DNA from: Raphanus sativus
Taxonomy: Eukaryota; Streptophyta; Magnoliopsida; Brassicales; Brassicaceae
Reading direction: 5' to 3'
Assembly: GCF_000801105.2 (NCBI RefSeq)
Contig: NC_079512.1
Location: forward strand, 30,583,848-30,647,847
Length of the DNA: 64,000 nucleotides
Shown here: positions 12,608 to 27,579 of the stretch, piece after piece
Layout of the letters: every line of letters begins with the position of its first letter
Numbering within the stretch: the stretch's first letter is position 1
Translations under genes and position numbers: made by a program
The notes under the pieces: generated by a model
What the model saw: only the letters and a program-made list of their open reading frames with translations
Database searches by the model: none
Told to the model about the DNA's origin: nothing

Positions 12608-13272
12608 GGTGTGTATGGATTCGAATAGTACCGTATTTTTTTTGATATTTGTGATTTGCTTCGTATTTCATAGACATCTAATTTTTTCGATTTGTTTTAT
12701 TTCAAAAAATAGTGATATCCGCCTTTTCGGATATCCGAAAAATTTATAGATATTTGTAAATATTCATGGATATTTACTGATATTTTATCCACTTTATTCA
12801 ATACAAGTAAAATCTACAAAACATTATAAAAATTCATTTTTCTTATAACATATTTTGCATAATATAAAAGATAAACTAAAAATTAATGAAATTATGTGTT
12901 TTGTGAATTTTTTAAATTAATAAAATTTTAGAAAATGGTAGTTTTCTATAAATATTTTATACTTTTCTTGATTTTATATATTATAAGTAATTTGATAAAA
13001 AAATCAAAAATGTATGTTAAAATAATAATTATATAAAATTATACATTTAAAACTCTATATTTAGTTATAGATATACATCTATTTGTATATAAGTCGGAGT
13101 GGATCGGATATCCGCCTCTAAATTTTTTTAGTGTTTGTGATTTATTTTAGTTTTAATGGATATTGATTTGTAATATTTATTTGATTCGGAAACTTATAAA
13201 TATCCAGATTTTTAGATCGAATTCAAATAAATAACGAATCGAATCAAATTTAATGGAAATATGCTAGCCCTA
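12608..13272. repeat. Dispersed GATATCCG repeat, copy 3
   Basis: Full-length-looking copy of the family at 3951-4620 and 34027-34615: starts near GTGTGTATGGATTCGAATAG and ends near a segment with AAATAACGAATCGAATC. Contains GGATATCCGAAAAATTTATA. Non-coding. Confidence 0.5.
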
Positions 13273-14671
13273 GATACAATATGTACACCAAACCGAATAA
13301 ATCACCCGCTAAAGAGCAAGACTGATATCTAATAGATTGAACCGATACCACCGACGAACAAAACTATCATATATTAATTTATTTTTATAAACCAATAAAA
13401 CGTTTGCATAATCTTTTTATATATTATACACACACATCTATCTTATTACAACTGTTCTTGACATGGAAAATAAATATCATAGATGTGATCAAATATACCA
13501 AGTACCAACCCACCATTATGGTCATCCATCGTGCTTCTTGTTTTTGCTAAATAGTCTACGATCCCGACAATGTATACTTTTTACCACAAAAGATCTACAA
13601 TTTTGAAATTTAGGACAACACCAACGAAGGGATGAAAACCAATATCTGGTTATTTAAAAATTGAAAAATTGAAAAAAGTAGAGAGAGACAAAGAAATGGT
13701 TGTGGTTTCAGAACCTCAACAAAAAAAATTAAAGATACTTTTTGTCCATGTATTACTTTATGATTAATCTATACTACTATTTTTATGGTTTAAAATTATT
13801 TATTAACTAAATTATATTGAAAATATTATTATTAAAGTCTGTTAGAAACTCATGTGGACATACTCAACAAAGATGGAAGTATTATCGAAAGGCAAAATAG
13901 TTACGTGATATTTGTAGATCGCCGTCAACTTAAGTTAATCTTAGCAGTAGAAAGCCTATTAGGCGGCGATGTTGAAAAGGAGAACCCCGACAGGTTGAAG
14001 ACCAAGTTAAGGTCTCAGTCAATCAATGATTTTTTCCTTTTCTTAACCGTACATGCATGCGTACATTTTTGTTTGTTTGACCGCAATGCATGCATATGTG
14101 CGTATTTGTGCGTGTTCAAATGTGTGACTAGTTGTTGGTAGGACTGTCCAAATTATTTGTAAATATTAAATTTTTCGATTTGAAGAGAAAAAATTGGATA
14201 TCATAACTATACGAAGCAAAGCAAATTGTTATGTGTAATATTCATAAGAAATGAAACAAATCACAAATAATAATATTTTTAGAAACGAAAATCCTATATA
14301 TATATATAACTTATAAATATTTTGTTATATTAAAGTTTTACAATATTTTCATTTATTAAATTTATTATATTAGTTATTATAATTTAAAAAAGTAAAAGAT
14401 AATTTTGTAATAAGTATTATTATTATTCTTATTATTTTATATTTTTTATTTAAAATTTTATTTTATTTGTACAGATCAGATATCAAGTTTTAAATTCAAT
14501 TTTTTCATATATTCGAGACACCAAATCTTCGGATGGCTACAAATCAAAAAAAAATTATTACTTGTACTAGATAAACCAGATCACGAATACTTCTAAAAAT
14601 CTAGATTTTAGATTTGTGCTTACTCCTAGTTGTTGGTACTCATCATCCATCATGTAGCACATTGGCTTATA
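13273..14671. other. Spacer with a partial GATATCCG-family copy
   Basis: From about 14142 to 14640 there is a decayed copy of the GATATCCG family. A 95-codon plus-strand frame at 13854-14141 was examined; it ends in a low-complexity Cys/Phe-rich tail and has no recognisable domain, so I do not call it a gene. Confidence 0.4.
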
Positions 14672-14938
14672 CTCCCTCTGTTTTTAAATAATACATGTTT
14701 TGAGATTTTCATACTTTTTAATAAAACATATTAAAATTTATTTATTAGTGCATAGTTTTTTGTTATTTTATATTTCCTATATTTCTAAACCAATAAAATT
14801 TCAAGAAATGCAATTAATGTTTTTGAGATTCAGAATTATTCATAATTAATTGACAAAAATTACATTGAAAATATGAAAATACATCTTTTTGAAACAAAAA
14901 AAATTCCTAAAACATACATCTTTAAAAAACAGAAGGAG
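14672..14938. mobile_element. Stowaway-like MITE, 267 bp
   Basis: Begins CTCCCTCTGTTTTTAAATAA and ends with TTTAAAAAACAGAAGGAG, with TA on both sides (14670-14671, 14939-14940). Internal sequence resembles 30010-30244 (ACATGTTTTGAGATTTTCA versus ATGTATGTTTTGGTGTTTTC) and differs from the 261-bp pair. Confidence 0.8.
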
Positions 14939-15396
14939 TATCTTCGGATGTGACATTTTTGTTTTCCCACACAAATTAATTCATTTGTTTCATCGGTCAA
15001 TCTTCGGGCTTTAAACGTAGCAAACTAGAGACATAAATGGTGTGGCCCAGATTCGAAGTAGTGGTGGTAAACTATAAAGTTCCCATTTTCAAAATGAGCT
15101 TCTACCTAATAAATTTTCAACCTCCTCTCATAGCCAATTTCTCAAGCTTTACATTTTTTTTCTGTAGCAATACTGCAAAACAATCAAAAATCAGATTTCC
15201 ACACAAACATTAAATCTTTATTTATTCATACTATATATATAACATAAATAAAAACCCTAATCCACCATAACATTCAATCCCTCACAAGTTTCTCTCTGAA
15301 CACTCTCAACGGAGTAACTCTGTTTCTGAAAAGGACCCATACTAATATTCGGGACTCTCTTCTCTCTTTCTCTGCTCTGCACTGTTCCTTCAAACT
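14939..15396. other. 3' flank of the BSK gene
   Basis: Spacer downstream of the minus-strand BSK gene. The part nearest the stop codon (about 15250-15396) is less AT-rich and is likely its 3' UTR. No other gene visible. Confidence 0.4.
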
Positions 15397-17878
<2,482 letters not shown>

Positions 17879-18596
17879 CAAAAGAAAACCAAAATTTACC
17901 AAGCAAATAGCAGAAATTGGATGGGAAAGAGTGATGAGTTGATTAAGATTATGCCGTCGAGTTTGTGAAGAAGATTGTGTCTCTTCTCCTTCAATGGGAG
18001 TGAGTTCGGAATTTATATTTTTGTGGCTTTGTGCTTATGTTAAAAGCAGATGAAGAGGCAGAAGAAGTCGAATAAATATTGATTTTTTTTAACCACAGAA
18101 AGTATAAATAATTAGTTTTTGGGAGGTAAATAAATTTTTTTAAAAAAAGATAGTTTTCTTACGTTTCTGTTTTAAGTTAAACTCTATTCATAAAATGATG
18201 TGTTACCATAAAATGATGTTTTAAGAAAAAATGTTACCTTATAATGATGTTTGAAAAATCTATGTTACCAACGAACTAGAGAGAGAGATAGAAATCCACA
18301 GTAAATATTTAACCACAACTAACTCACTAATATGAAACAAGAAGCTTCAACTTTCTTGTACTCAACATTAGCTCTATCTATCTTATCTCTATGAGAGAGT
18401 TAGTTAAGTCCTCTAATTAATTACGGTATTGCTTGCTAGACGTTAATATTATCTATGTTGATGGATATGTGAAGCTAACATTTTGGTTCTAAATAGTATA
18501 TCTTTCAGATGAAACAGAACTTTCATGTGCTTCCAGATTTTGCAAATGTTGTTTTCTTAGCCTACACACATCCGTAACTAGATATTTTGGGGATAT
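17879..18596. promoter_or_regulatory. 5' UTR and promoter region of the BSK gene
   Basis: Upstream of the minus-strand BSK start codon. The first 150 bases are pyrimidine-rich on the minus strand, as in plant leaders; further out the sequence is AT-rich. No well-defined element. Confidence 0.4.
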
Positions 18597-19290
18597 GACT
18601 TGGATTCACCCCTTATGGTGAACCTTTAAATTCACCACCTCTCTAATAACCAATCAAAATGCCAACTAGACTAATGATAAAATAACTAAATAAATAAATA
18701 ATATCAATTTCAATAATGCTAATGTCATTATCTAATCCCTAAACTTAAACTTATACCCTAAATCCAAATTCTAAACCCTAAATGTTAAATTATAAACCCA
18801 AATTTTACCCTAAACCCAAGTTTTAAACTTTAAACCCAAACTATAAATCATAAACCAAAAATCTAAACTCTAAACCCAAAATTATACCCTAAACTCAAAC
18901 TCTATACCCTAAACCCAAACCCTAGACTCTAAACCCAAACCATAAACTCAAACCTAGAGCACATTTAGGGTATAGGGTTTGGGTTTACTATTTACGTTTT
19001 GGGTTTAGAATCTAGGATTTGGATTTAGGGTATAGGTTTGGGTTTATAGTTCAGGTTTTTGGGTTTATGATTTATGGTTTGAGTTTAGGGTTTAAGATTT
19101 GGGCTTCGGGTATATAATCTGAGTTTATAATTTAGAATTTAGGGTTTAGAATTTGGATTTATGGTATAGAGTTTGAGTTTAGGGATTAGATAGTGACACT
19201 AGTATTATTAAAGTTGATACTATTTATTTTTTTAATTATTTTAGTTTTTGAAAAAATTATTTAATATTTTTAATCATTAGTCTAGTTGAT
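18597..19290. mobile_element. Mutator-like telomere-repeat element, right end truncated
   Basis: Left end reads GACTTGGATTCACC then TATGGTGAACCTTTAAATTC, matching the terminus at 31901. The inside is two inverted arms of degenerate telomere-like repeat: CCCTAAACCC variants from about 18739 and the complement, GGGTTTAGGG variants, to about 19190. The right arm matches the left as far as about 19287 (TTAGTCTAGTTGATATAAC), but the outermost ~60 bases with the GGTTCACC terminus are missing. See the intact relatives at 31033-31689 and 31901-32731. Confidence 0.75.
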
Positions 19291-19972
19291 ATAACAACTT
19301 TTTGGGTTATGGATTTTGATAAAGTAATATGTGAGTTATCTAATAACGTTAATACTATATATTTTATGAGAATATATAGTTTTGGTTCATACCAACAAAA
19401 AAATAACAATAAAGAAAAAAGAAAATAAAAAAAAAACACAATAAAATAGTAGATCAGAATGAGAAAATATTAGAAAAACTACTTGTGTGTTATATTTTGA
19501 TAAATAATATGTGGACCATTTACAGAAATAGTACTATCGTGAAAAATATGGACATGCATATTTTGGTTAATAACATCGTAAATGTTTTACCAAAAAAATT
19601 AATAATAATAACATCGTAAATGTACAAAGGATATGTTTTGTTTTTTGGTCAAAATGTCATACAAAGGATATGTTACTAGAGTATCATAACATTAAGATGC
19701 AATTTTCTTATTTTGTTTTCAACGTTAATGAAATTTTCAACTATACTAAAAATTAACTCGGTTTGACATATTTTTACGATAAAAAGTATTACATATTTGA
19801 AGTTACATAATAAAATAATGAATCAATTAACAAAAGGCTTGATTAAGATGATTAGATTCCAAGTCATTCTAAGTTGATAACAACTTTATAGTCTTTTTCA
19901 TCTCTTTACTACTAACTATACCCATATTCCGGATTATCATTTTTGGTTATTCAATAATCATATTCTCGTTAT
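19291..19972. other. AT-rich spacer
   Basis: No gene or defined element recognised. Confidence 0.4.
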
Positions 19973-19988
19973 AAATTCCAGTGGAAGA

Positions 19989-20214
19989 CCAGTTCTGTCG
20001 ACACGTGTTTTTCTCGCGGTTGAGGTGATAACACGTGTATCTTGACGTGTTGGGTTGGTTGTTGTGATCTTTGGGTTTGTCGGTTTTGGGCCTCGCTGTT
20101 TAGGCCCATGTTTTTTCAGGTTGCCCTTTATGTCGGGTTGTTATGGTTGTATGGTATTGCCTTCGGGCTTGGGCTTTGACCCAGTAATAATATTTTTTAG
20201 ATGGCAAAAAAAGA
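19989..20214 (+). mobile_element. Short retroposon with A-tail and 16-bp target duplication
   Basis: A 226-bp insert flanked by an exact 16-base direct repeat (AAATTCCAGTGGAAGA at 19973-19988 and 20215-20230). It ends in GATGGCAAAAAAAGA, an A-rich tail. It is GC-richer than its surroundings, and the interior (GGGCCTCGCTGTTTAGGCCC and following) is not a tRNA-like SINE head. Best read as a 5'-truncated LINE or a retroposed transcript mobilised by LINE machinery. Confidence 0.75.
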
Positions 20215-20230
20215 AAATTCCAGTGGAAGA

Positions 20231-21797
20231 GTCTATCACTGGGCACGTGCCCCTGTAGAATTTTTTTTTGGAACAACTATTGGGTTATAGATTATACCAA
20301 AGATGAAAAGTGGCTATTTCCCATTTAATTTGTTGGCTGCGAAATGCACACAATGGGCTGAATTTTTTTTAACACTATAGCTATGTTTCGGTATGTAAAG
20401 AAGGATGTTACAATTTAATATGAAAATGGACGATTTTTTCGTTACCCGCACGTGATGCAATCTTTTATATAATTCTAGCTGTTTCGGTCGCAAATAAAGT
20501 CAATGGGTACCCTCTTTCATAAACACCGACCAATTAACACTTAAGGAGAGTCTAATATTGTCTCCAAAAAACAATTTTTTCTTTTAGGAGTGTTCCTAGA
20601 ATGCTTGTACAACATGTTAACCAATTAGCATAGAGAGCCAGGTTATTGGTAATATCTTGGCTCAACAGGTAAACCATTGTATTCTTTTTTTTTCTTTACA
20701 AACTTTGCAAAGATATCACGTATTAACATTGTATTCTGTTTTTAAGTTAATGAAAATGTTACAAAAAGGGAGAGTCAATATTGTGGCAGATGCTATGTAT
20801 GGACATATTTGTGTTTAATACTATTCCAGTCTAAATTCGAGAGGAAGAAAATGTTTAATATTATTACTAACTCTGCTTACAACATAGATAAGTGTAAATT
20901 TTATGAATGAAAATGTGAAAGTGGTGATTCTTGAATATATCCTTTTGTTGACGAACGATCTTGCATAAAGAAAAACAAAAAAAACGTAAATTCCATTTTC
21001 TAAGTTTTTACATGATTAGTAAATTTATCATAGCTTGAGGATGGACCAATTTTCAATCATACAACATCTGCTCACTTTTATTTCTTATGGAATGAAAGTA
21101 ATCAAATACTCATATGTTTTTAGCCTTATATAATCCACACTGAAAATTATGCTCAAATTCACAAATATCAATTTTGACTACTTAAGCCTTGACTCTTTTT
21201 GTTTTTTTTTGTTTATTAAACTTAAGCCTTGACTCTTTTCACCAAAAAATTGAATAATGAAATGAAATAAATATAAAAAGAGACTCATATGCAAAGAAAG
21301 GTATGTGAGGTGGATTATAAAGCAACTGCAAGAAACCTAGTTCAAGAAAGATGTTTTTAAAATTCTATATTTTTAAACCTAGCTTCATTAGTTTTAAACC
21401 ATGATCCTATATTTTTAATTTGAAGTCTTAGATGTAAGCAAATGTTATTTTCTTAATTTTATTTTAAATCATCTTAGTTATTCTTTATATTTTTTTAGTT
21501 ATTCAATGATCAGTTATTTAAATGTCAAGTGGGTTTCAGAGCTACAGCAACAATCTAAGCATTTTCAGACAATTTTAAAATGGAAATGGTAGATCATTAC
21601 AAAGAAATCAAAGAAAATGAAGACATTTAAACAAAAAAAAAGACTATTAAACAGACTCGTATACAATTAAACAGGTAAAAGTTAGCTTTTAGTTAACAAT
21701 ACAAAACACAAAAGACTAAAACCCAAAACAAATCGTCCATGAATAAAAATTAATCCCAGAAATTTGTTAATAAGTCACTAATATCTTTGCGAGACAC
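20231..21797. other. Spacer and 3' flank of the 5-phosphatase gene
   Basis: AT-rich. About 200 bases next to the stop codon are probably 3' UTR. A direct repeat of CTTAAGCCTTGACTCTTTT occurs at about 21181 and 21220, roughly 39 bases apart. No other gene seen. Confidence 0.4.
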
Positions 21798-24602
21798 TTA
21801 GAACAAGTAAGAAGGTTCAGGATGAACAGCAGAAGCGGCGGCATTGTTAACATGAAGAGCTCTTTGAAGTTTCCGTTGATCAAAAACTTCAACTCCGACA
21901 TTAAATATTGAAGTCACCGGCCTGTGATCAGACATCGTTATCTCCGATCTCTTATAACACTCCTGTCTTATTCCTTTTCCCAACCATAATATTCTATCAC
22001 ACCTGTTGACACCACACAACAAATGACTTTAAGAATCACACAAGCTGACACACACAAAAAAAGGGGAAAAAGGAATAACACTTCTAAGATTTCGTAATGG
22101 CCCCATAACTCTTAAAACGTTTAACTTTTAGTCACTTACCAAGCAGGAGCTCTCTTCTTCTCTCCCTCTCTCAAGTTTTCTCCAGCGTAACGATCGGAAT
22201 CAAATTCATATTTATATGTTGGAGGGAACTTGATCGGCCCTTCTCTCCATCCATCAAAGACATGCCCTCGTCGTAATTCTCTAATCAACTGTTACATTAA
22301 AATTGATATTAGTTTCATTAAGTTACAAAGTAACATATATGTGTAACATATCAAAACCGAACTAAACAAAGAGAGACCGAACCTGATCACTGTTCTTGAG
22401 CTCATCCCAACGTTTCTGTGACACAAGCTTTCTAACTTCACTGTCTGACATATAAAGTCTATAATTCAAATCTCCAAACCAGAATACCTGACTGTTGTGT
22501 GAAAAAAAAAACCATTTAGGAAGAAGATTTAAAGATTCTTTCTTTGTGTTTTGTAATCTTTGAGTGGTTACTTACTCGTGACTTGGAATCGTTCTAGGTT
22601 GATCTGTATCAAGAACCGATGCGAAACGAGTACGGCGTATGATTTCGTACACGTCAGCATTCCGGCGCTGCTCAGCACCGTCTTTTTGACCGGAAGTTAA
22701 GTGTGAACATACAAAACACATTCTTGATTGATATAACGTCATGCTTATCGATACTGATCCCTGCAAATTATCAAAATTTTAAGAAACTGCTTGTTTTTTT
22801 GGTTTGTATTAGTATTACTTGGAGAGTAAGCTAGGTTTGTTTTGTTGAGTACCTTGTTTCCCATGTAACCCATCAAGCCAACTCCAACCGGAGAAACTTT
22901 CAAATTGTTGACGTGTCTTCTTAACCTCCGTCGGATCCAAACCGATACATAGATCCCAACCATTTGCTTACTTACTATCCTCACATACTTTTGAGAATCT
23001 TTCACCTTCCGACACTCTTCCACCAGATCTTCCGGCAATCCATAAGTACTTCCCATCTTGTCTCCTTCCTCGTCTGAAGAAGACAAATCTCCGTCTGATG
23101 AATCATCATCAGACCGAGTTTTCGCACCTTCCGACGAGGTGGAAGAGTTATTATCATTCTCTTCTTTGATATCACTCCAACTCAGCTTTAGGGTTTCAAA
23201 GCTCCGTGACCGTTTCAAGTTTCTTGCGTCCAAAGAAAACCTACTCACACCCGTTGGATTCTCCGGTAGCTTAAACCCTAGCATAGCGTTGCTGCTCAAC
23301 ACTCTCCTCAGCTTCCCCTCTGATCCAACAATCTGAGGATTCTCGTCTAAAGCTCGTTCAGGCCAGTCCATGTCTGGATTCCCCACTGGTTCAAGACTCG
23401 GTAAGGCGGTTGCAGCGTCGATGAACTCGTCAGTAGCCAGGTCTAACGACTGGTCCGCGGCGAGATTCTCGACCATGACATCGGCGATGATGGAGTTCGT
23501 TTGTTGTGCTAAGACAGGAGAGGATGGTGCGCTGTGAGACCTATGAAGAAGAACGTTGGTGTTATTGCTTGGTGATGATTGATCATAGACTGATTCTTGT
23601 TGAGATTTGTTCAGTGTTCTCCGGATTATAGATTCCCATTTTGGAATCGGGCCTCGGTCTTCTGCTCCGAGAACGTTACCGGCGCTTAACGGAACCACTT
23701 CTTGAAACCTTTTAACAAAAAATAAATTAGATTTATTGAAACAGAGGAGGTATGAGACTTTTGTATTATTATCACATACCCGATGATGTAAATATCTGAA
23801 GGGTTATCTGTAGTAAGCCAGTCGTCAATCTCGAGATCATCGGAGGGACGTTTACCGGCGACGTTCCATGTAGCCACCGTCACTCTATAAAGTAAAAAAA
23901 AAAAACGTGTCAGAAAAAGACAGAGATATTCTCTCACACGGCGGAAAAGAGATGAAACTACAGAAATACCCTTACTTGATGTCCTTGGTGTTGATGTATT
24001 GGACTCTCAAAGTCTCCGATTTGCCTCGCCGGTGTTTTCTCTGGTAACTCTTCACGCCACCTTCTGTAGAATTTTAAAATAAACAGAAAAAATAAATATT
24101 AGAACTCTTTATCCTGTTAATTATTTATGAATTTCTGATTCAGTTACTCTAGTCTCTATAGGTTATTTTTTAGAAAACAAAACAGAATCTCTGCCTGAAA
24201 TTTTGTTGCAGTGATCAGCTTGGCTTCCTCGGCGACCTCCATTGCTGTCTTCATCAGTTACACAGCAAGAATCAGCTACGTCTTTGACCGAACATACTGT
24301 GAAAAGGGACCCAGAAAATCAGATTAATAGTAAGGTTAAATAAAGAGAGAACAATTAAAAAAAAAACACTAACCGTCGTCTTCGCTCTCAGTTTCTGTAT
24401 CGACTTCGTCTTCGCTAAAGTCGTAAACTTTCGGCTTTATGTTGAGCCATTTGTTCATCACAATCGAAGGCCAAAATTTCTGTTTTTCATCAAACAAATA
24501 ACAAAAAATCAGAATCTTTATATGAATATCAAGAATTAAAACATGAAAACAGAGAAGGTCAAGGCATCGTACTTCAGGGCGTCTCCCACGTCTTGCCTTC
24601 AT
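21798..24602 (-). CDS. IP5P2: Inositol polyphosphate 5-phosphatase, IP5PII-like
   Basis: Removes the 5-phosphate from inositol phosphates and/or phosphoinositides, affecting ABA and Ca2+ signalling in plants. Ten exons: 24573-24602, 24374-24479, 24195-24296, 23976-24063, 23780-23884, 22853-23708, 22576-22760, 22383-22491, 22140-22288, 21798-22002; 644 residues with phase kept. The N-terminal [16 protein letters not shown] and YIIGFQEV segments open the catalytic exonuclease/endonuclease/phosphatase fold. A long acidic, Ser-rich insert (about residues 150-370) follows, as in plant type I enzymes. The signature motifs are FWFGDLNYR (about 494-502) and PAWCDRIL (575-582), with SDHRPV at 601-606. 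Nine introns; the third (24064-24194) appears to use a GC donor. Closest match from memory: At4g18010. Confidence 0.95.
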
Positions 24603-25362
24603 CTTCTCCGATCAGACAAAGATTTGATAGTATTTTTTTTCTCTCTTTGGGGGACTCTCGAGGAGAATTTGAACAGAAGAAATGTCGGAGTTTTGATATT
24701 TATAATAGTGACAGAGAGTTAAAGAGGTCTTCACACAAGCAAGAACGAATAAGAAGGACAACTCAAAAAAGTGGCAGTCAGAGAAGAAGACGTGTGAAGG
24801 CACAAAAAAATATATATTAAAATTACAATATAATTTTAAAAATTGTAATGATGAAAAATTCTCTGATATTATTTTCTTGGGTTCGTTCTAAGAAAAAGCT
24901 ATGGCTGTTATTTAAACCAAACTCCAACTTGCGAATACACGCTTTTTATTAATAGTATTTTGATTAATTTGGGCAAGACATGTTATTGAAAACTATAAAG
25001 AAAGACTGATTTATTTCTGTTTTTATTTGTTCTCACCCATGTTTCTTCTGGTTCTTGATTTATTTGAACCGAATTGGTTATCTTGGTTTGGTTTTACGAT
25101 TGTAACAGATATTTATCTGTTTAAGCAAAAAAAAAACAGATATTTATCTGAATGCTTTATCATACCTAACCTTTTAATTATCTTTTCTATGATATTTTTG
25201 AAGATAATTGTGCTTTACTCTGATAATTCTTTTTCTTCACTATGATATTTTGAAGATATGAAATTATGAAGTTTGTTTCAGTATAATCAGTTTCAGTTTA
25301 GTCACTGTTTTTCTTCTACCAAAACCAATCCAAAATCCGATTTAGCAAATACTATTAAGATA
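24603..25362. promoter_or_regulatory. Upstream region of the 5-phosphatase gene
   Basis: The first ~200 bases are likely 5' UTR and core promoter of the minus-strand gene. Beyond that, AT-rich sequence with no recognisable gene. A small direct duplication (ACAGATATTTATCTG and a variant) lies near 25106-25150. Confidence 0.35.
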
Positions 25363-25560
25363 ATACAGTGAAACCTCTATAAATTAATAATGTTGGGACT
25401 ACACCAAAACTATAATTTTTTATTAATTTATAGAGATTATTAATTTATCGAGATACTAATTGAACCAAAAATTCAATTTAAGACTTTAAAATTATATTAA
25501 TTAAAAGAGATATTAATCTATCAATTATTAATTTAAAGAGATTATACTATAAAAATACAG
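25363..25560. mobile_element. MITE with AGTGAAACCTCTATAAATTA terminus
   Basis: Begins ACAGTGAAACCTCTATAAAT, followed by partly self-complementary TTAATTTATAGAGATTATTA segments, and ends near AAAGAGATTATACTATA. This terminus is a pattern I know from Brassicaceae MITEs. Boundaries approximate; target duplication not resolved. Confidence 0.45.
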
Positions 25561-27239
25561 ACGTTCTTTTTAGTGATTTAAAAAAGTCAAACTTTCTTTA
25601 GACATCGATTATATAAAAGGATTAGTTTATAACTTGCATGAGTCTAGCTCCAGCTAATATTTTCAGCCATACAGTCGGAAAAAAGATTGATTATTTATTT
25701 GACTAATGATTAAAATAATATTATACAATGAACCAAAGAAAACAACGAAAAGAATCATGCGCTTTATCCTCACTTAAATAAGTATTATATCAGTCGAAAA
25801 AGTATTATATCACACTTCTTTTAATAGCTACCGTTTATTCAACTACAACTTACAACCATTTTGAAAATTAAAACTGTATTATAATTTCCAGAAACAGCTG
25901 AATTTGATTGATATCTACTCTGCAGATAAGATATGATGTGTTAATTATTTCGGCTACATTGAAATGTTAATTGTTTACGACAGCAGATTTTAATTTATTT
26001 TGATTATACTCTAATTTTTTTATACGATAGTTAAACACTGAAAATAAACGTCATTAGACAGTAGATATCATTATAATTATTAAAACAAACTGACGCCCAT
26101 GCAATGCAATTTGAAGATAGAGGACGTAACGAGAGTCATTAAGAAAGTTCTTATTGACCCCACTTAATTATAACTAGTGCTACTAATTAATCATAATTTA
26201 TTAAGGGGACTTTAAAACAAAAGGACGACGATGGTTGGTTGACCACAAAATAGTTGTGGGATATTTTCTTACCATAATTTAGTGGGAAACAGAAATGTTT
26301 TTACTTATCATCGAGAGTGACGGGATAACTAACATCTGGATAGATTAATTATTAATTTAACTGCTGTCTTAGCCTTTCCGATTTACGTTAAATTACTTTC
26401 TATATATTTCTGTTTCTGTTAGTGGACGTTTGAAGATTCTAAATACAAACTAAAATATATTTAACTCTATTTTAAAGCAAAACAAAATTGTTAATAATTA
26501 TGAAAAGATAGTCTAACCAATAATAAAATATTTTACAATCTAAATTGTTATATAAACATAAAATTTAATAACTTTTACACCGAAAATTTAAAACTTCGTC
26601 TAATTTAAAACAAAAAGTATCTAAACCATTAAACACGAAAATATAATGCTATTTTGGTTTGCTTGAAAGATCGTTTATTAATTAAGTATCAAACATTAAT
26701 ATACATATCAACAAATGTAGACAGCAAAGCTACCATTGTCACAACTATCTTAAATTTCTTAAGCAATTTTAGAAAGAGTGTGATTATTGAAATGTAATCT
26801 TTAACACAAGAAACAAAATATGAAACGTCTAAATTGATCAAGTCGGTTAGTCGAAAATATTCAAAATATTTGTAATCTATCATATGATAATATATTCTAA
26901 TTTACCAAACCCAACACAAACATTAGATACGATTGGTAGGCCGGTATAAAGGTTCATTTGGACCACATACCCTCAAAAGCACCCATATACAAGGACGCAA
27001 TTAGTCCCTAATTTTCATTATTATAACTAGTTTGAAATTAGTTGAATATCGATATTCAGAAAACAGAATCGAATCATGGCGTACGAAAGTTTTTCAAGTA
27101 ACATGTTGACAAAAATAAAAATAAAAATAAAAAGAGTTTTTACAACTTTATGCGAATAATCCACTTTGTCGTATTTTTATTCATGTATTTTATTCATTTC
27201 AAAACAAAGTTTTTAATAGACTGAAGTCATAACTACTCA
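25561..27239. other. AT-rich spacer without recognisable gene
   Basis: No coding region, RNA gene or bounded element that I can support. Confidence 0.4.
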
Positions 27240-27419
27240 CAAATCATTACCCCATACACAGAGCGAAGTAGAAGTGTAGAACACATAATCCAACCACATA
27301 CACAGAGTAAGTACGATAAAAAAGACCACCAACGGTGCCCCAGACTTTATTTTAACATGGATCAAACTTTTAAATGGGCTTTTAGGTCTATGAAAAAAAA
27401 AGGTAAAATATAGTGTCAG

Positions 27420-27480
27420 CAGGTTTGAAGCCAGATTTAAGGATGGTTAGAAGATTAGATTTAACCACCAGAGCTACTAA
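27420..27480 (-). repeat. tRNA-like (SINE head-like) fragment
   Basis: On the minus strand, TAGCTCTGGTGG (27465-27476) resembles a pol III A box and GGCTTCAAACC (27422-27432) a B box, about 32 bases apart, the usual spacing in tRNA-derived SINEs. No A-tail or target duplication was found, so it is at best a fragment. Confidence 0.3.
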
Positions 27481-27579
27481 ATCTTAATGTTATACATATA
27501 AAAAACGATGTTTAAAAATTTTAAGGGGTGTTAGCTGATCCACTATTAATACATGTGGATCCGTCTCTAGGTACGAAAA

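Noticed and set aside
13854..14141. 95-codon plus-strand open frame
   Set aside because: No recognisable domain, a low-complexity Cys/Phe-rich end, and it runs into a decayed repeat; most likely chance.
23058..23336. Plus-strand 92-codon frame in the 5-phosphatase gene
   Set aside because: Antisense shadow of the Ser-rich exon 6.
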